A DNA stretch of 64,000 nt from NCBI RefSeq assembly GCF_014529535.1, contig NC_050737.1, positions 496,001-560,000 on the forward strand. Direction: 5' to 3'. The stretch comes from Bradysia coprophila. Lineage: Eukaryota > Arthropoda > Insecta > Diptera > Sciaridae. The first letter of the stretch is position 1; each line of letters opens with the position of its first letter. Shown here piece by piece: positions 24,779 to 36,586 of this stretch. The notes beneath the pieces were generated by a model, which worked only from the letters and a program-made list of their open reading frames with translations, had not been told where the DNA came from and did not search any database. Position numbers and translations under genes: made by a program.

Positions 24779-25750
24779 TCACAATGAAATAAGTTTTTTA
24801 TGCAGCGTGTGCTTCGTTTTAAAGACCCTGTTCCATTCTTGGACAGCTTTTTCCAGTCTATTAAATTCTGCCTTTGGCATCGTACGTTTCATTAGTTCGC
24901 TCTTCTTCAAAACTAATTTTGTTCTTTCTTTTGACGCTGTCTTGTATCTGCGTGACGGTGAATGTTTGTTTTCCTCGGAAGTCGCTGGCTTTTCTGATTC
25001 ACTTTTTATTTGAATAGTTGCACTTGGTTCTCCTTGGTTTGATCCGATTGTTTCGACTTTTGCTGAACTTTTAACCTCATTCGAACGCGATTTTGTCGGC
25101 CTATTAGTATCAGTGGTAGCGTTCTTTACAGTTTTTGGTTTACTCCTCTCAACGGTTGATCCTTTGTGTTTGTATTTAACATCTCCTACGTTTTTACTTC
25201 TTCTGGGTTCAGTCTCAGTCACAGTTGCTGCACTTAACTTCGAAGCCTTGTTGCTCCGTTTATTGTTAATAACAGCCGATGAAACATTATTGTTCGTAGA
25301 TGTTGATTTCTTCTCCCTCGGGGTGCATTTCGGGGAAGACTTCACCTGTGGTTTTATTTCAATCAACTTTTGGCTGCTGGCTTCCAGATTTATGTTAATT
25401 GTTGTACTTCCAGCTGACGAAGAATACTTCTTTGTGTAATCCGACTTGAATTTTCCTTTTCCTTGTGTGGAGGCACCCTTCCTCGAAAGATTCGTTCTGT
25501 TGTCCGATGTTTGAATATTTACTCCACTTCTGTCCCTTACGGTGACATTGCCGTCGCTCGTCATCCGAATGGAAGCACTGAAGTTTGCACTGATGCTGCT
25601 ACTGATAGATATTCTGGTACTAGTGCTGACCGTGGAACGAATGGTCATGCTGCAATTAGAATCCAGTTTACGTCGTTTTCCACTTACACCTTCTGGAATC
25701 TCTAGTCTCCTTTTCGACGAACCAATGCGATTTGCCTTTTTGTTCTCCAT
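24779..25750 (-). CDS. Intronless basic Ser/Lys/Thr-rich protein, 323 aa, function unknown
   Basis: A single frame runs from an ATG at 25750 to a TGA at 24779. The product starts MENKK, has a bipartite basic cluster (SKRRLEIPEGVSGKRRK, residues about 12-28), a long Ser/Thr/Asn/Lys-rich middle of low complexity, and a short ordered-looking C-terminus with FNRLEKAVQEWNRVFKT. That tail resembles EPLNKWNQRFGT in the gene at 6080-7213, which also starts MESK and is intronless. No catalytic or known DNA-binding domain was recognised. Nuclear location is inferred from composition only. It lies antisense between SLC5 genes 1 and 2. Confidence 0.65.
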   Translation of the reverse strand: MENKKANRIGSSKRRLEIPEGVSGKRRKLDSNCSMTIRSTVSTSTRISISSSISANFSASIRMTSDGNVTVRDRSGVNIQTSDNRTNLSRKGASTQGKGKFKSDYTKKYSSSAGSTTININLEASSQKLIEIKPQVKSSPKCTPREKKSTSTNNNVSSAVINNKRSNKASKLSAATVTETEPRRSKNVGDVKYKHKGSTVERSKPKTVKNATTDTNRPTKSRSNEVKSSAKVETIGSNQGEPSATIQIKSESEKPATSEENKHSPSRRYKTASKERTKLVLKKSELMKRTMPKAEFNRLEKAVQEWNRVFKTKHTLHKKLISL

Positions 25751-26338
25751 TTTTTTATCACTTTGATTTAAAAGATTTTTTCTTTTTTCAAATTTGAAAG
25801 TTGTCTCTTAATTCACAATGAAACGACTCGCACGAAGTCTAAAAACAGTTTGGTTTAATTGTGTGACTTGCGGTCCTATTTACACGAAAAATGCAGGTAT
25901 GTATTTTGAGGGATGCGTTGAGTGGGAGAGTAATTGAAACGGATTATTTTTATGACCGTCTTCTCTTCGCAGTGTATTCAGATAAGTTTAACTAGTCATT
26001 TAACAGTCATAAAATGGATTATGTGTTTTTTTTTAAACAATTCGTTTATCATTGATTTCTGTGAGGAACACTATGTCATCGTCAATTGCTTTTTTGATGT
26101 TTTGGAATTTTCTTTTAGTATCCAGGGTTACCTGTTCTAAATACATTCGGAAATATTTGAATTAAAGGGCAAAGAAATGAGACAAAGAATGGTCATTACT
26201 ATTCTGTTGATTTATTTTGTTTAAACTATTTTTTAATCCTTTTTTGAGCACGTGTTATATGCTCAATAGAAGAACACTCCACAAACAGATGTTAAATAAC
26301 TAGGCCGCAATTGGACTTTTTGTGCACCTCAAATGTTG

Positions 26339-26475
26339 CACGGTGTGCCTGAACTAAATTTAATCAAAAATGTCTGCACCTCTGATTTCTCTTCGTATTT
26401 CACTTTTTTAGTCATAACAAACAACTTTTGTACGAAGTTAATTTTTTTTTATAAATTTGGTTCAGGCACACCGTG
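26339..26475. mobile_element. Hairpin MITE with 24-bp arms
   Basis: CACGGTGTGCCTGAACTAAA at the left is matched by the inverted TTTGGTTCAGGCACACCGTG at the right. The element is 137 bp and non-coding. Confidence 0.75.
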
Positions 26476-26809
26476 GTTGACTTTGGAATAAAACAATTTT
26501 TGAGTTAATACAAAAATGGAAGAAAGTTGAGGAAATAACGAATACAAATACATTCATATTAAACAAAAATGTCTTCGTCGAAATTTTTTTTTAAATAATT
26601 GGAAATTTCTCACGTACAGGAATTGTACACAGGATTAAACTGTTAGGCTTCCGAAAGACTAGAAACTTTTAGAGATATTTCGAAGATTTCGTTTTATTCT
26701 TTTTGTTCGGGGTCTATAAAATTGGAATCTTCTAACGATTAAATAGACATTCGAATTCAGTTTAAAATTTTAAAATTTGATTCGAATTCTTTTAATAATT
26801 CATTTTCTA

Positions 26810-26960
26810 CAGTCGGTGGAATATAGATTTCGGGATTTAAAGAGACACGTTTTCATCGTTTTTCTGTATTCTCTCATTTCGCATGTTATTTCAAATGACA
26901 ATTGAGAATTAGAGAAATGATGATATTTCTGAAAAACCGAAATCTATATTTCTCCGGCTG
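26810..26960. mobile_element. TA-flanked MITE (mariner/Tc1-type)
   Basis: The arms CAGTCGGTGGAATATAGATT and its inverted copy end in CTG and are flanked by TA on both sides (26808-26809, 26961-26962). The 151-bp length and TA duplication fit the Tc1/mariner superfamily. Confidence 0.7.
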
Positions 26961-27394
26961 TACCTACATTATTTATTCGATTCAGTGATCTCACTTCTTA
27001 TCTGTACTGGATGATTTTTGAGAACAGAGGATGATTAAGATTGATTAAGAAATGATAAAAGTTGATGCCTTGAGGGTTTCAAACACAATTTTGATATAAG
27101 ATGAAGTTGGCATTGTGATGATTCGAAATTGTGGCTCTAGAGTTCCCCATCAACAGCCGACAAACGAAAGCGATTTGACCTCAATTTGAATCTTTGCATG
27201 AAATTATTGAGAACGAAGCAGCTCAGCGTGAACGTCCGGATTTACCGATTTCGCATAATTCAAAGCTCTTTTTCTTATCCTCTCTACTTACCGTAGATTC
27301 TGAATCCTGAATCCTGGTTTTTCTTAAATAACATTCGAATGTAATCGATTCAGCCTAAACATATGGACCTGACTCAAATACCTTAGCACACATT

Positions 27395-27470
27395 CGGACG
27401 GGATGACTCAATGGTTACGCATTTCACCAATATGATTCGGGTTCGAATCCCATGTCAGACATGGAATTTT
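27395..27470 (+). other. tRNA-like sequence with pol III A/B boxes (possible SINE head)
   Basis: A perfect B-box GGTTCGAATCC (27440-27450) follows an A-box-like GATGACTCAATGGTTACG by about 25 bp. Acceptor and T-stem pairing is poor, so this is more likely a tRNA-derived SINE or a decayed tRNA than a working tRNA gene. Confidence 0.45.
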
Positions 27471-27506
27471 TCTAGTAATTATATCGCATTGGTAACGTCA
27501 TAGCAC

Positions 27507-28248
27507 CAGGGCCTATTTTTTAGAATTGAAATTCTAAAAAATTCTAAATTTTTCTACAAATTTCTTCATAGCTATTTTCATAATAAGGTAGTAAATGGGA
27601 TTGTTTTGCGCACTAGATGTGAGATGTGACACATCGTGTGCGCAAAACCCCCATTTACTACCGTGTTAGGAACAAGGTTTTATCTCCTGTAATGTCATAA
27701 TCACCATAAAACCAAATTTAAAAAATCAAACTGAAACATAAACACGCCATGACGCCGTCACTCATTCATATAGGTTTCTTCCAAGGCCGTTCAAAATGTC
27801 AATCGTCATCCACAGACAAGGCAACACAACCTCAATTTGAAGTTTCAACGAACAAATTTTTTTCAAGTTGCGGTTATGTTTGCTTCTGTGGATGCTCTCG
27901 TTCGTTTTCGGCTTGTCAAAATTCGTTTTTACCGTACGATGGAAGAAACCTATTCCCCACAAATAAAACACACATCTAGTATACTGTCAAGAATTTGTCA
28001 ATTTTCAGTGAATAAATGTGAAATTATCGAAGTTAGCCGTGCGCAAATGACCATTTATCGAAATTTTCAGTTAATAAACGTACGTTCTGTGAATGACGTG
28101 TTTAAATCTAGCCCATTTTGATTCTAAAAGTGACAAATTGTGAATATTATGACATTACAGGAGATAAAAATTGTTTTTTAGAATTTTATAGAATTTTTCA
28201 GAAATTTGTAGAATTTTTTAGAATTCAAATTCTACAAAATAGGCACCG
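27507..28248. mobile_element. hAT-like non-autonomous element
   Basis: Ends CAGGGCCTATTTT and the inverted AAAATAGGCACCG lie inside an 8-bp duplication CATAGCAC (27499-27506 and 28249-28256). AT-rich subterminal arms of about 60 bp follow (TTCTAAAAAATTCTA). A second internal inverted pair (TTTTATCTCCTGTAATGTCA near 27678 and its complement near 28150) and a hairpin at 27587-27662 suggest nested insertions. There is no transposase. Confidence 0.75.
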
Positions 28249-28364
28249 CATAGCACTGCAGTGCTTCAAAAGTAAAACTGTGGTAACGTCCTAAAGATCA
28301 CTCAAGCTCCATAATTTGGATAGTTGCATTGAGTTTGGTGGCAACGATATACACACTGAATGAC

Positions 28365-28566
28365 CACGACAGAGTAAAGTTAACCAGGCAGGAGCGCTGA
28401 TTTGACTAGGGACCTGAATAATCTAGTAGCCCTATATTTTTTGCGAACAAAATTTTTCAATTTATGTCAGTGTTCATTTGAGTTCATTTTCATCCCATGT
28501 ATTAGGTCCCTTATTTGACGTTTCGAAAATGAACCGCTCCTGCCTGGTTTATTTTACTCTGCCGTG
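28365..28566. mobile_element. MITE, family with 7-bp target duplication (copy 1)
   Basis: Terminal arms CACGACAGAGTAAAGTTAAC and the inverted GTTTATTTTACTCTGCCGTG are flanked by GAATGAC on both sides (28358-28364, 28567-28573). The same family recurs at 44842-45048, sharing the internal GAGGGACCT/TAGGGACCT block. Confidence 0.8.
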
Positions 28567-29089
28567 GAATGACTCGTATGACGACGTAACCCAAATACGA
28601 TGAATTTGTATGCACAATGTCGAGACTACATTTTGGACGAGATATCAATTAAGCACCTAAATTTACTCGGAGAGTGTCTGCATATTTCGAGGCGCGAAAC
28701 GTCTATTACTGAGGTCTCTATTCGAACAAATCAAATCATTCTACAAAATTTCACAACCCGTACATGTCATTATTGGAATGCAGGGCCGCATTATCGGTTG
28801 GGCAAAATGGGCGCCATCTGGGTCGTATTTATAATTTTTGACTCAGTTGGTAGTAAGCATTTACACTCCTCAATAAGTAGACAAAAAATTTCGCTACCTA
28901 CGCTCACGATTCATTTCACAGGCTCATCTACTGGCAGCGTATAATAAAGGTTTATTTTACGCTGTCGTGCTCTTTGAATTCATCTGATTTTCTGCTTACA
29001 ATGGCATCGATGTGTTTGGTGCCCAGTGACACGATATGCCTTAAGTTGGAACTGTTGCATATGTATTCACCTGTCTGTCTGTTAAAATT

Positions 29090-29102
29090 GAAAACCTGAT
29101 AT
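29090..29102 (+). promoter_or_regulatory. Shared upstream block GAAAACCTGATAT, SLC5 gene 2
   Basis: Lies 137 bp before the ATG. With gene 3 the match extends leftwards to CTGTTAAAA. Confidence 0.5.
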
Positions 29103-29226
29103 CAAAATATATTTCGAAATTTTTTTAGTTTTTTAAATTGTAGAATTAGTCAAATTGTTCGTTGTGACCGTTCAGTATTCTTTTGCAACTGAATCGAAAC
29201 TGTCGTATCGCCGAATATTTTCAAAA

Positions 29227-32200
29227 ATGAACAATAATGTGGATGTGACGGACATTAAATTAAATGTAAAAGATGTGAAAAGTAACTTACAACATTTCGG
29301 TTGGATTGATTATAGTGTTTTTCTGTTTATGTTGATCAGCTGTGCAGCCGTGGGTGTTTATTTTGGTTTCATTGATAAAAACAGGAAAAGGAAGCGCAGT
29401 GCATCAAATGCAACTGAAATTGCACAGGAATATTTGCTGGGCGGTATGTAGCAGTAACAATCTCTATTTTGAGAGAATTGTATTTCACCCGATTTTTTGG
29501 AGTGTAGCACAGAAGTATCTTCGAAAAGTTTCTGTTTTTACAGCGGAACCTAGTCGTACATCATTTTATTTATTCAAAGAAAATCATCAACATCAAAGCA
29601 CTGGATACCAAGGTTCTTACCGTATACGCTTTAATCACGCAATCTGGTACTTCATTTGAGCGAAGTAATTTCAAGGCTGAGCTGACAAAATACATATTTC
29701 ATGTATGCGGTGTGAATAACCTTTATTTATTCACTCACAATGCGACAAAATGCGATTTTGTTGACGTTTTGTCTGATGACAACTCAGATGAGAAATGTTT
29801 TCACCTGAATTGGCAGTTTGTTTTTGTTAAAATGTTATAAGAATTTAATTCGTTGTTTTCGTTTCGTGCATAAAAACGGTTATTCACACAGCTCATATGA
29901 AAAACTTTGTGTTTACATCCGCGAAAAAAAAAGGAAAAACCAACTCGAGCTAATTGCCTTTTCTCAATAATGATTGGAATGTATACGAAATAGCATTCAA
30001 GTTTCCTGTAATCGACCGTAGATTCGATCAAGACAATTTTCTTCTTTTTAATTAACCATTTTATGTTTCCTGAAATGTTTTGTGATAATTTCTAATATTT
30101 ATACCGTTCTGTATGTACTTATTTCTCACCCCTGATAGGAAGACAGATGACCATTGTTCCCGTAGCTATGTCACTTGTGGCAAGGTAAGGAAACACAAAA
30201 TGTAAGCAAAATAAGACTTTGACTAAGCATCCCAATACACGGTTCAGCTTTATATCTGGAATATCACTGTTGGGTCTCGTTACTGAAATGTACACATACG
30301 GAACGCAATACCTATTCGTCATCAGTGCGCTCATACTTGCTGGCCTTTTGACATCATACGTTTATATGCCCGTATTTCATGATCTACGTTTGGAATCTTG
30401 TTGTGAGGTATTCTAATTTACTTGCGCGTCTGCGACCTAATTTTCTCAGGTCACCCAAGTAGAACGAAAATTGCGTCGAAGGGAGAGTTGAAAATAATAT
30501 GAAAACTGAAAATAGTTACGAGCTAGAAAGATGAGCTCAGCTGGAAGTAGATATAATCTTTGCCTTTCATTTTGCCATGTACCACGCTTTGGGTGTGTCG
30601 GGTCCACTGGCTGATGGGTCTTTCTTTCATTTTATTAGTCTTTTTATTAGATAATTTATTTGCCAGCTTCCTGTGATATTATCTCCTAATATATGCTTTC
30701 AATTGCATTCGCCTAGTCGGTTGGCCTGTAGAGGTGCCACATTTTTTTTATAGTACTACATTCTCACTGTTACTATTTTTTTGTGTAACACGTAACACAC
30801 ATTGATTCATTCCCAGTTTGTTCATGAAAAAATGATTCAGTGACAGCAGACTTTTGATGAAGAAAAGTACTCAATTGTAATAGATTTTACCCTCAGTTTC
30901 TAAACTCCATTCTCCTATTGTTTCTTTTTACATCGATATTTTCAATTACAGAGCGTTTCACACCAGGAGGCACAATGCAGAAATTTTTTGTTTTACGTGA
31001 TTGTTAAAAAAAACCGATTATTCTTGAGTGTTGGAAAGCGTTGTCAGTTTCCGTATTTCCTTCGATTCGACAAAATTTTCGTTGGATTTAACGGTGCTCA
31101 TTCAAAAATATTTTACTTTAAACTTCATTGTATTTTTTAACCGTTTAGTATTTGGAAAAGAGATTCGATAAGAGAATGCGACTGTTTGGTTCAGTCCTTT
31201 ATACGCTACACACGGTATGTCGGTTGAGACGAGTTCCCTAAAATGGAAACTTCTAAGTGAAAATATCTTCTTCTTTTTTATTAGATCACCTTTCTGCCAG
31301 TTGTGATTTATGTACCGGCGCTAGCTTTTAATCAGGGTAAATACATTCATTCCTCCATCATAACAATTAAACTTGATGAATAGTAGGTATGAGTAGAATT
31401 CGGAGAATGTCGCAAATTGAGTAAATAGGTAAAAAGGGATGCATTTGTCCAAATGTACGAACACGTCCGTAAGGGTGGGTCAAATATATCTTTTTTACTG
31501 CTCTAATCAACGTATCCTTAATGCCTAGCTCTCCATACCTAAAATTATTTTTTTATATTCTAAAAAATACGGGGTAGCCATCCAGACCATTTAAACTCCT
31601 CAGGTATTCGATTTTCGACATTTCCCGAATTTTTCGCATACCTGCGCATTCAGTCATCCCGCAACTTTTACCCTTTCTCATTTCAATTTAGTATCAGGCA
31701 TAAACATTTACATTGTTACACCATTTGTATGTGCCACATGCATATTCTACACGTTGGTGGTAAGCGAAAATCTACATTGAAATCCACTAACGAATCTATT
31801 TTAAGAGGAAAATTGATCACGGTTTTCAGGGAGGCATCAAAGCCGTCGTTTGGACAGATTGCATTCAAACATTTATGATGATCGGAACGATGTTGATAGT
31901 AATCGGAAAGGGCACTGTTGACGCCTATGGTTTCGGTAATATTTGGGATACGAATTGGGCAGGTGGAAGGCTTGTGTTTCCCGAGTCAGAACGATCAAAT
32001 GCAAAGTCCAATCGTTCTTATCCTGACCAAACCTAATTTTTTCACTACAGACTTACACTGGATCCTAAAGTACGGCATTCTACATTGGCATTGCTTGTCG
32101 GAGGAACGACCTACTTTACGTACATTTTAACATTGAATCAGGGTATGGTTCAACGATACCTAGCTTTACCAACGGTTCGAAAGGCTAAATATGCGCTGAG

Positions 32201-33297
32201 CCTTTACGTTTTCACCATATCGTTTTTGATTGCGATATGCTGCTATGCTGGACTGATCGTTTTCACTTTGTATTCGCAGTGTGATCCGTTGAAGACCAAG
32301 GTTTACAGTTTTCGTTTGACTGTTTTTTTAAACTCTGTTTAACTTAACTTGACTTGCAGCTAATCAGTGCACCCGATCAACTGTTACCACTGTTTGTTAT
32401 GGATTCTTTAGGCAAATATCCTGGTATGGCTGGGTTATTTATTGCTGGAATTTTTTCTGCAGCGTTAAGCTCGTTATCGACTTGCCTCAATGCCATGGCA
32501 GCCGTGGTTTTGGAAGATTTCTACAAACCATTTGTTCGAAAGCCGTTGACCGAAAGACAAACCAGCTTTTTGATGAAAGGAGTGGTTTTCCTTGTAGGAA
32601 TTGTATCGACGGCATTGGTATTTGTTGTCGCGAAATTGGGTACTGTATTACAGTTGCAAATGAGCATCGCAGGTGTTACGGCTGGTCCAGTTTTTGGCGT
32701 ATTTACAATGGGAATGTTGATGCCTTGGGTGAAACGAAAGGTTGACTCGATTTAAAACTAATAGATAAACGGACTTTTCACATTTTCGCTGTTATAGGGA
32801 GCCTTTTACGGTGGTGTGTCTGGCTTGATTGGAATGACTTGGATATTGTACAAAGCACAGAGTGATTTAGCTTCTGGTGAATTTACGTTTCCCAAGAAAC
32901 CGGTTTACACTGACAACTGCAGTTATAGCTTTGAGTTTAACGCATATTCGAACCAAACTCGGACCGAAAATGCAGATGATGGGTAAGTGATGAGATTCTG
33001 GTTTTACTTTTATTTTCCCTTTTTTTTCCTTTTCTCTTATCGATTTACAGTTCCTTCAAAATTCAACATGTCTCGTACCTATTTTACACGATCATTGGGG
33101 CTGTTATCACAATTGTGACCAGCACAATAGTGAGTCTAATTTTAGACGATGGACACGAATCGGATCCCATGCTTTTCAGCCCGGTCATTAGAAAATTTAT
33201 TGCGATACCGCATCATGCGTCAATTGTTGAACAAGATGGAAATGAAGTGGATTGCACTGTACATACATTTGTATTGCAAGATAACAAAGTACAATAA
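29227..33297 (+). CDS. SLC5 sodium-coupled transporter gene 2 (SMVT/SMCT-like), intact
   Basis: Exons are 29227-29443, 30139-30184, 30248-30407, 31149-31214, 31285-31336, 31692-31759, 31830-31984, 32051-32300, 32360-32740, 32798-32982 and 33051-33297, giving 608 aa with no stop. Start MNNNVDVTDI is shared with gene 3. An upstream in-frame GTT/TTG region is not needed. The protein has the SLC5 fold signatures GGIKAVVWTDCIQTF and AGLFIAGIFSAALSSLS ... LEDFYKP, about a dozen hydrophobic segments, and a predicted outer loop with N-glycosylation sites (NCS, NQT). Exact substrate cannot be read from sequence; the insect members are usually called sodium-dependent multivitamin or monocarboxylate transporters. 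Exons 6-11 and their introns are nearly identical to gene 1. Intron 5 is longer here (355 bp). Confidence 0.92.
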
Positions 33298-34992
33298 AGT
33301 TGGTGATAGAGTTTTAGAGTGTTTGGGTGTAATTAGGAAGATTTCGATTTTGGAGAGATTGTGTCGAGTAGATGATGTTTGATTATTGATGGCATATAAG
33401 TAAGAGATTTGAGTTAGATGTATTTAATATGTAAATGCTAAAAGTGGTTGTCAACCATCGGAGTTGCGGAGGAGGTGATAAACGATTAAGATTGTTCTTC
33501 AATGATTTATTTCGATTTGTAACTGACCCACGTTTTTGACCGGGTTAAGCAGTTTTAGAAAAAGTCAGGTTAATCAACAGAGGTGAGTGACCCCTTATAG
33601 ACCCCTTATAGACTATACTTCATCAAGTGCTATTGTACTAAGGTAAGAACAGTTTAATTGGGGTGCGAATGATATAAGAAAAAGAAAAAAGAAGACACGG
33701 ACGCTAAGTATTGCCACCAGTAAATATTTAGTCTGCAAGCGTTTTAGCAAAACAAATACCGACGAGTGGTACATGGTACTAAAACTGGACAGTGTATCAA
33801 ACAAATGTAGAACAATGTAAAAAAACAATTTCATTCAAGATTTGACAGCTGAAAACTACGATCAATTTGTTTCGATCATTTTTTCGTTGAACATCACTAA
33901 ACGAGACCGTATTTATCAAAGAAAATTGATAGAAACCCGGATTTAGAATCTGTCGTGTGTATTCATCATAATCGTAGTGTTTACATTTAGTTCTTAGGTC
34001 GCATCTTTCAATAAAACTTTAATTTCGAATCTGCTGTTTCAATACAACCTTAATTTCAAATTTCAGTATGTGTAACCGTTAACTCGCTTTTTGTAGATTT
34101 TCTATCGGAACGAACAGACATATGCTTAGCCATTATAAATTACATGAGTCTGGTAATGCATCGATAATAGTTATTTGTGTATCTGTTTTGGACGATTGTT
34201 TTTAGGCAATTTTGCGAGTTGTAGCCCGAACGAAGTGAGGGCTACATGCGAAAGTGCCTAAAATCAATCGTCCAAAACAGATACTCAAAAAAATTTTCAT
34301 GTAAAACCCGAGAAAAATCTCGAAACTCCCTCATTTTCGGCCCCGACACATGAAATAGTTATTTATGCAACTCAGCATCATAATGTTCAAAATTTAGATG
34401 TCATTGTTGCGACGTCGTTTAGGAATAGTTATTTTCCTAACTAGTGTTGAACTATCAACCTCTCATTCGCTAAAAAAGCGTTTTATCATGCGTTCGAAAA
34501 TAGTTATTTTCAGCGAGTGCTGGAATCGAGTTCACTAAAACGTCTTTTAGCATAAGTTAGGAACAACGCTTTTCTTAAACGAAATGGGAAATTAGAAAAT
34601 TAACTATAACAAAGGCTCACCGCTCATGAAGAGCCCAATAAAGTGCTTTATCGCATACGCGGTGTGATTCCCCGAAAAAATTATTCACCTAGGATATATA
34701 AACAAACATTATACTTCTGTAAATTGTCAAAGTGTCATTCGCATATCTTGTTGTCTCGTTTTCGCTTATGCGATAAAAAAGAATATGCACGTATGACAAG
34801 CCGTCTCGGCAAGCCTCGACCGCTTTGTGATACGTGCATAATATTTATTATCACATACGCGCGGTGTTCAGTTGTCAAAATTACTTAACTAGAAGAATAA
34901 TTCAAAAATTACACTTCAGTTCTATGTTTTTTATTTATAATGAAATATTATTTTTGTTTTGTTTTTTTTTGTTTACAAAGAAATTACTCTAA
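33298..34992. other. Intergenic with hairpins
   Basis: No exon was recognised. It includes a 106-bp palindrome at 34179-34284 and, from about 34355, a relative of the 122-bp repeat seen at 16324. Confidence 0.5.
34179..34284. mobile_element. 106-bp near-perfect palindrome (MITE)
   Basis: GTATCTGTTTTGGACGATTG at the left is inverted at the right as CAATCGTCCAAAACAGATAC, and the middle TAGCCCGAACGAAGTGAGGG also pairs. No coding. Confidence 0.75.
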
Positions 34993-35342
34993 TTAGTTTT
35001 CAGATTTATTCAGATATTTAAAATATCCGTAAGTGGCATCAGTATCAGCATGTGTGTGTTTGTTTTTATGTGGATTAAGAACGAAATTTACGTGGATGTT
35101 GTGAATGAGATCGAATGGACGGTGCGGTCTATGAGCTAGCATTTGATTAGAGATTTGAAATCTGTGACTGGTCACTGGAGGCACTCGTGGCTTGGATTTC
35201 GAGCAATTGGACTCATCTGAATCAATTTCATCTTCGGACGAGCTGAGCAGCACGTTAGGCTGTTGGAGGTCCTCAATTGTGCTCGTGTGGTGGGATGATT
35301 GTGCATGAGGATGAAGTAAAATAAAGGAATGAGAAAATGTGC
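34993..35342 (-). CDS. Possible orphan terminal exon, unknown product
   Basis: On the minus strand a good acceptor (CACACATTTTCAG) at 35343 opens a 115-codon frame to a TAA at 34993. It reads TFSHSFILLHPHAQSS, then LLSSSEDEIDSDESN, then PHRPFDLIHNIHVNF. Composition (acidic serine run, then mixed hydrophobic and polar) looks protein-like, but no upstream exon or homologue was recognised. It may be the end of a gene on the minus strand or a decayed fragment. Confidence 0.3.
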
Positions 35343-35541
35343 CTGAAAATGTGTGAGATACAAGTAAACAGGTAACTCGTCGCTGTGGTCAAGAGGTAAT
35401 TTCCAAAAGACAAAAATTAAATAACATACGCATTTAGTAGCTAGTCCGATCACTTTGTCGAGCGACGGTGATTGTTGTTAGATTAAGTTTCAACATACCT
35501 CGAGTAGCGATCCAGCGCTGTTCACGGTAAAGGTAATTTGT

Positions 35542-35903
35542 TTAAGAGCAACCTTCACTTGGCAAATTTGTAGCCTACATTTGGGCACAAAAATGTTACA
35601 TTTTTGACGATAATTTTGCCCTCGCATCCTTTTTGGAAAAAGTAAAAACATCGTTTGGTGATGTAACATAAGTCCGAGGAAACTCAAAATTTGTGTCAAT
35701 TTTCGTGAACTATTGAGTTTTCTCTTACTTAGGTTACATCATCAGAAACTTTTCAATTTTTTATTAAAACCTAACGCATGTCAACACCAAACGATGCTTT
35801 TACTTTTTCCAAAGAGGACGCGAGGACAAAATTATCGTCAAAAATGTAACATTTTTGTGCCCAAATGTAGGCTACAAATTTGCCAAATGAAGATTGCTCT
35901 TAA
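35542..35903. mobile_element. Fold-back element with 119-bp arms
   Basis: 35542-35660 and 35785-35903 are inverted repeats (GCAAATTTGTAGCCTACATT; AAAAATGTTACATTTTTGAC). Frames on both strands here are arm translations, not genes. Confidence 0.8.
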
Positions 35904-36586
35904 TATACAATGCACGTTCACGATGAACCGGAGAGTAAAAAGGGGGTCCAAGTGGATAACTCCCACTGTAAGTGGTTCAACGTTCAAACTCTGCTGGGTA
36001 TGTGCACAGGCACCAGCTCTTGATATGTTACGGTCACGGTCACGGTCAAATGTGCCTTAATAGAAATTTTTTCGCTGAAGATGTAAAAATTGTCATTTCG
36101 AGGCGAAGAAGAGGTTAAAAACATATGCTTTAAAGTTTACGCCTTTATGTACTGTTTCGATCGGTGAATTCCTCAGCAACAGAACAAGAGAATTTTACGG
36201 TCATGAAATAACAATACGAAAGCACTGGATGATTGTAAAACAGCTAAAAATTATATAAGGACAAAAGAATCAACTACATCAACAAGTTGCACATTTTTGA
36301 GAATAGCCATTCACAAACGTTCGTACATAATTTTGTAGAATTTTTTCACCCGGTATGTTGAACCGATTTTTCTTTTCTTCGAATGAAGTATTTTTCAATG
36401 ACAAATATATACGCGGCACTGGTTGGAACTATTCAGCTGTTAAAACTGAAAACCTGATATATTTAGAAAACATTTATAATTTTGTGGTATTTTTTCTTAA
36501 ATTGAAAGAAGTTCCAGTCAAACAGTTGACGTCGTTATGTATTGTTCTTCAACTGGAATCGAGACTGCCGCAAAAAAATTTCAAAA
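35904..36586. other. Non-coding upstream region of SLC5 gene 3
   Basis: No exon was recognised. The shared promoter block lies at 36448-36460. Confidence 0.5.
36448..36460 (+). promoter_or_regulatory. Shared upstream block GAAAACCTGATAT, SLC5 gene 3
   Basis: Lies 139 bp before the ATG and matches genes 1 and 2. Confidence 0.5.

Larger units (their letters stand above)
25751..27394. other. Intergenic region with two hairpin elements
   Basis: No gene was recognised. It contains hairpins at 26339-26475 and 26810-26960, listed separately. Confidence 0.5.

Noticed and set aside
35713..36060. 115-codon plus-strand frame and its minus-strand mirror at 35490-35699
   Set aside because: Both are translations of the two arms of a fold-back element, explaining their shared peptide.
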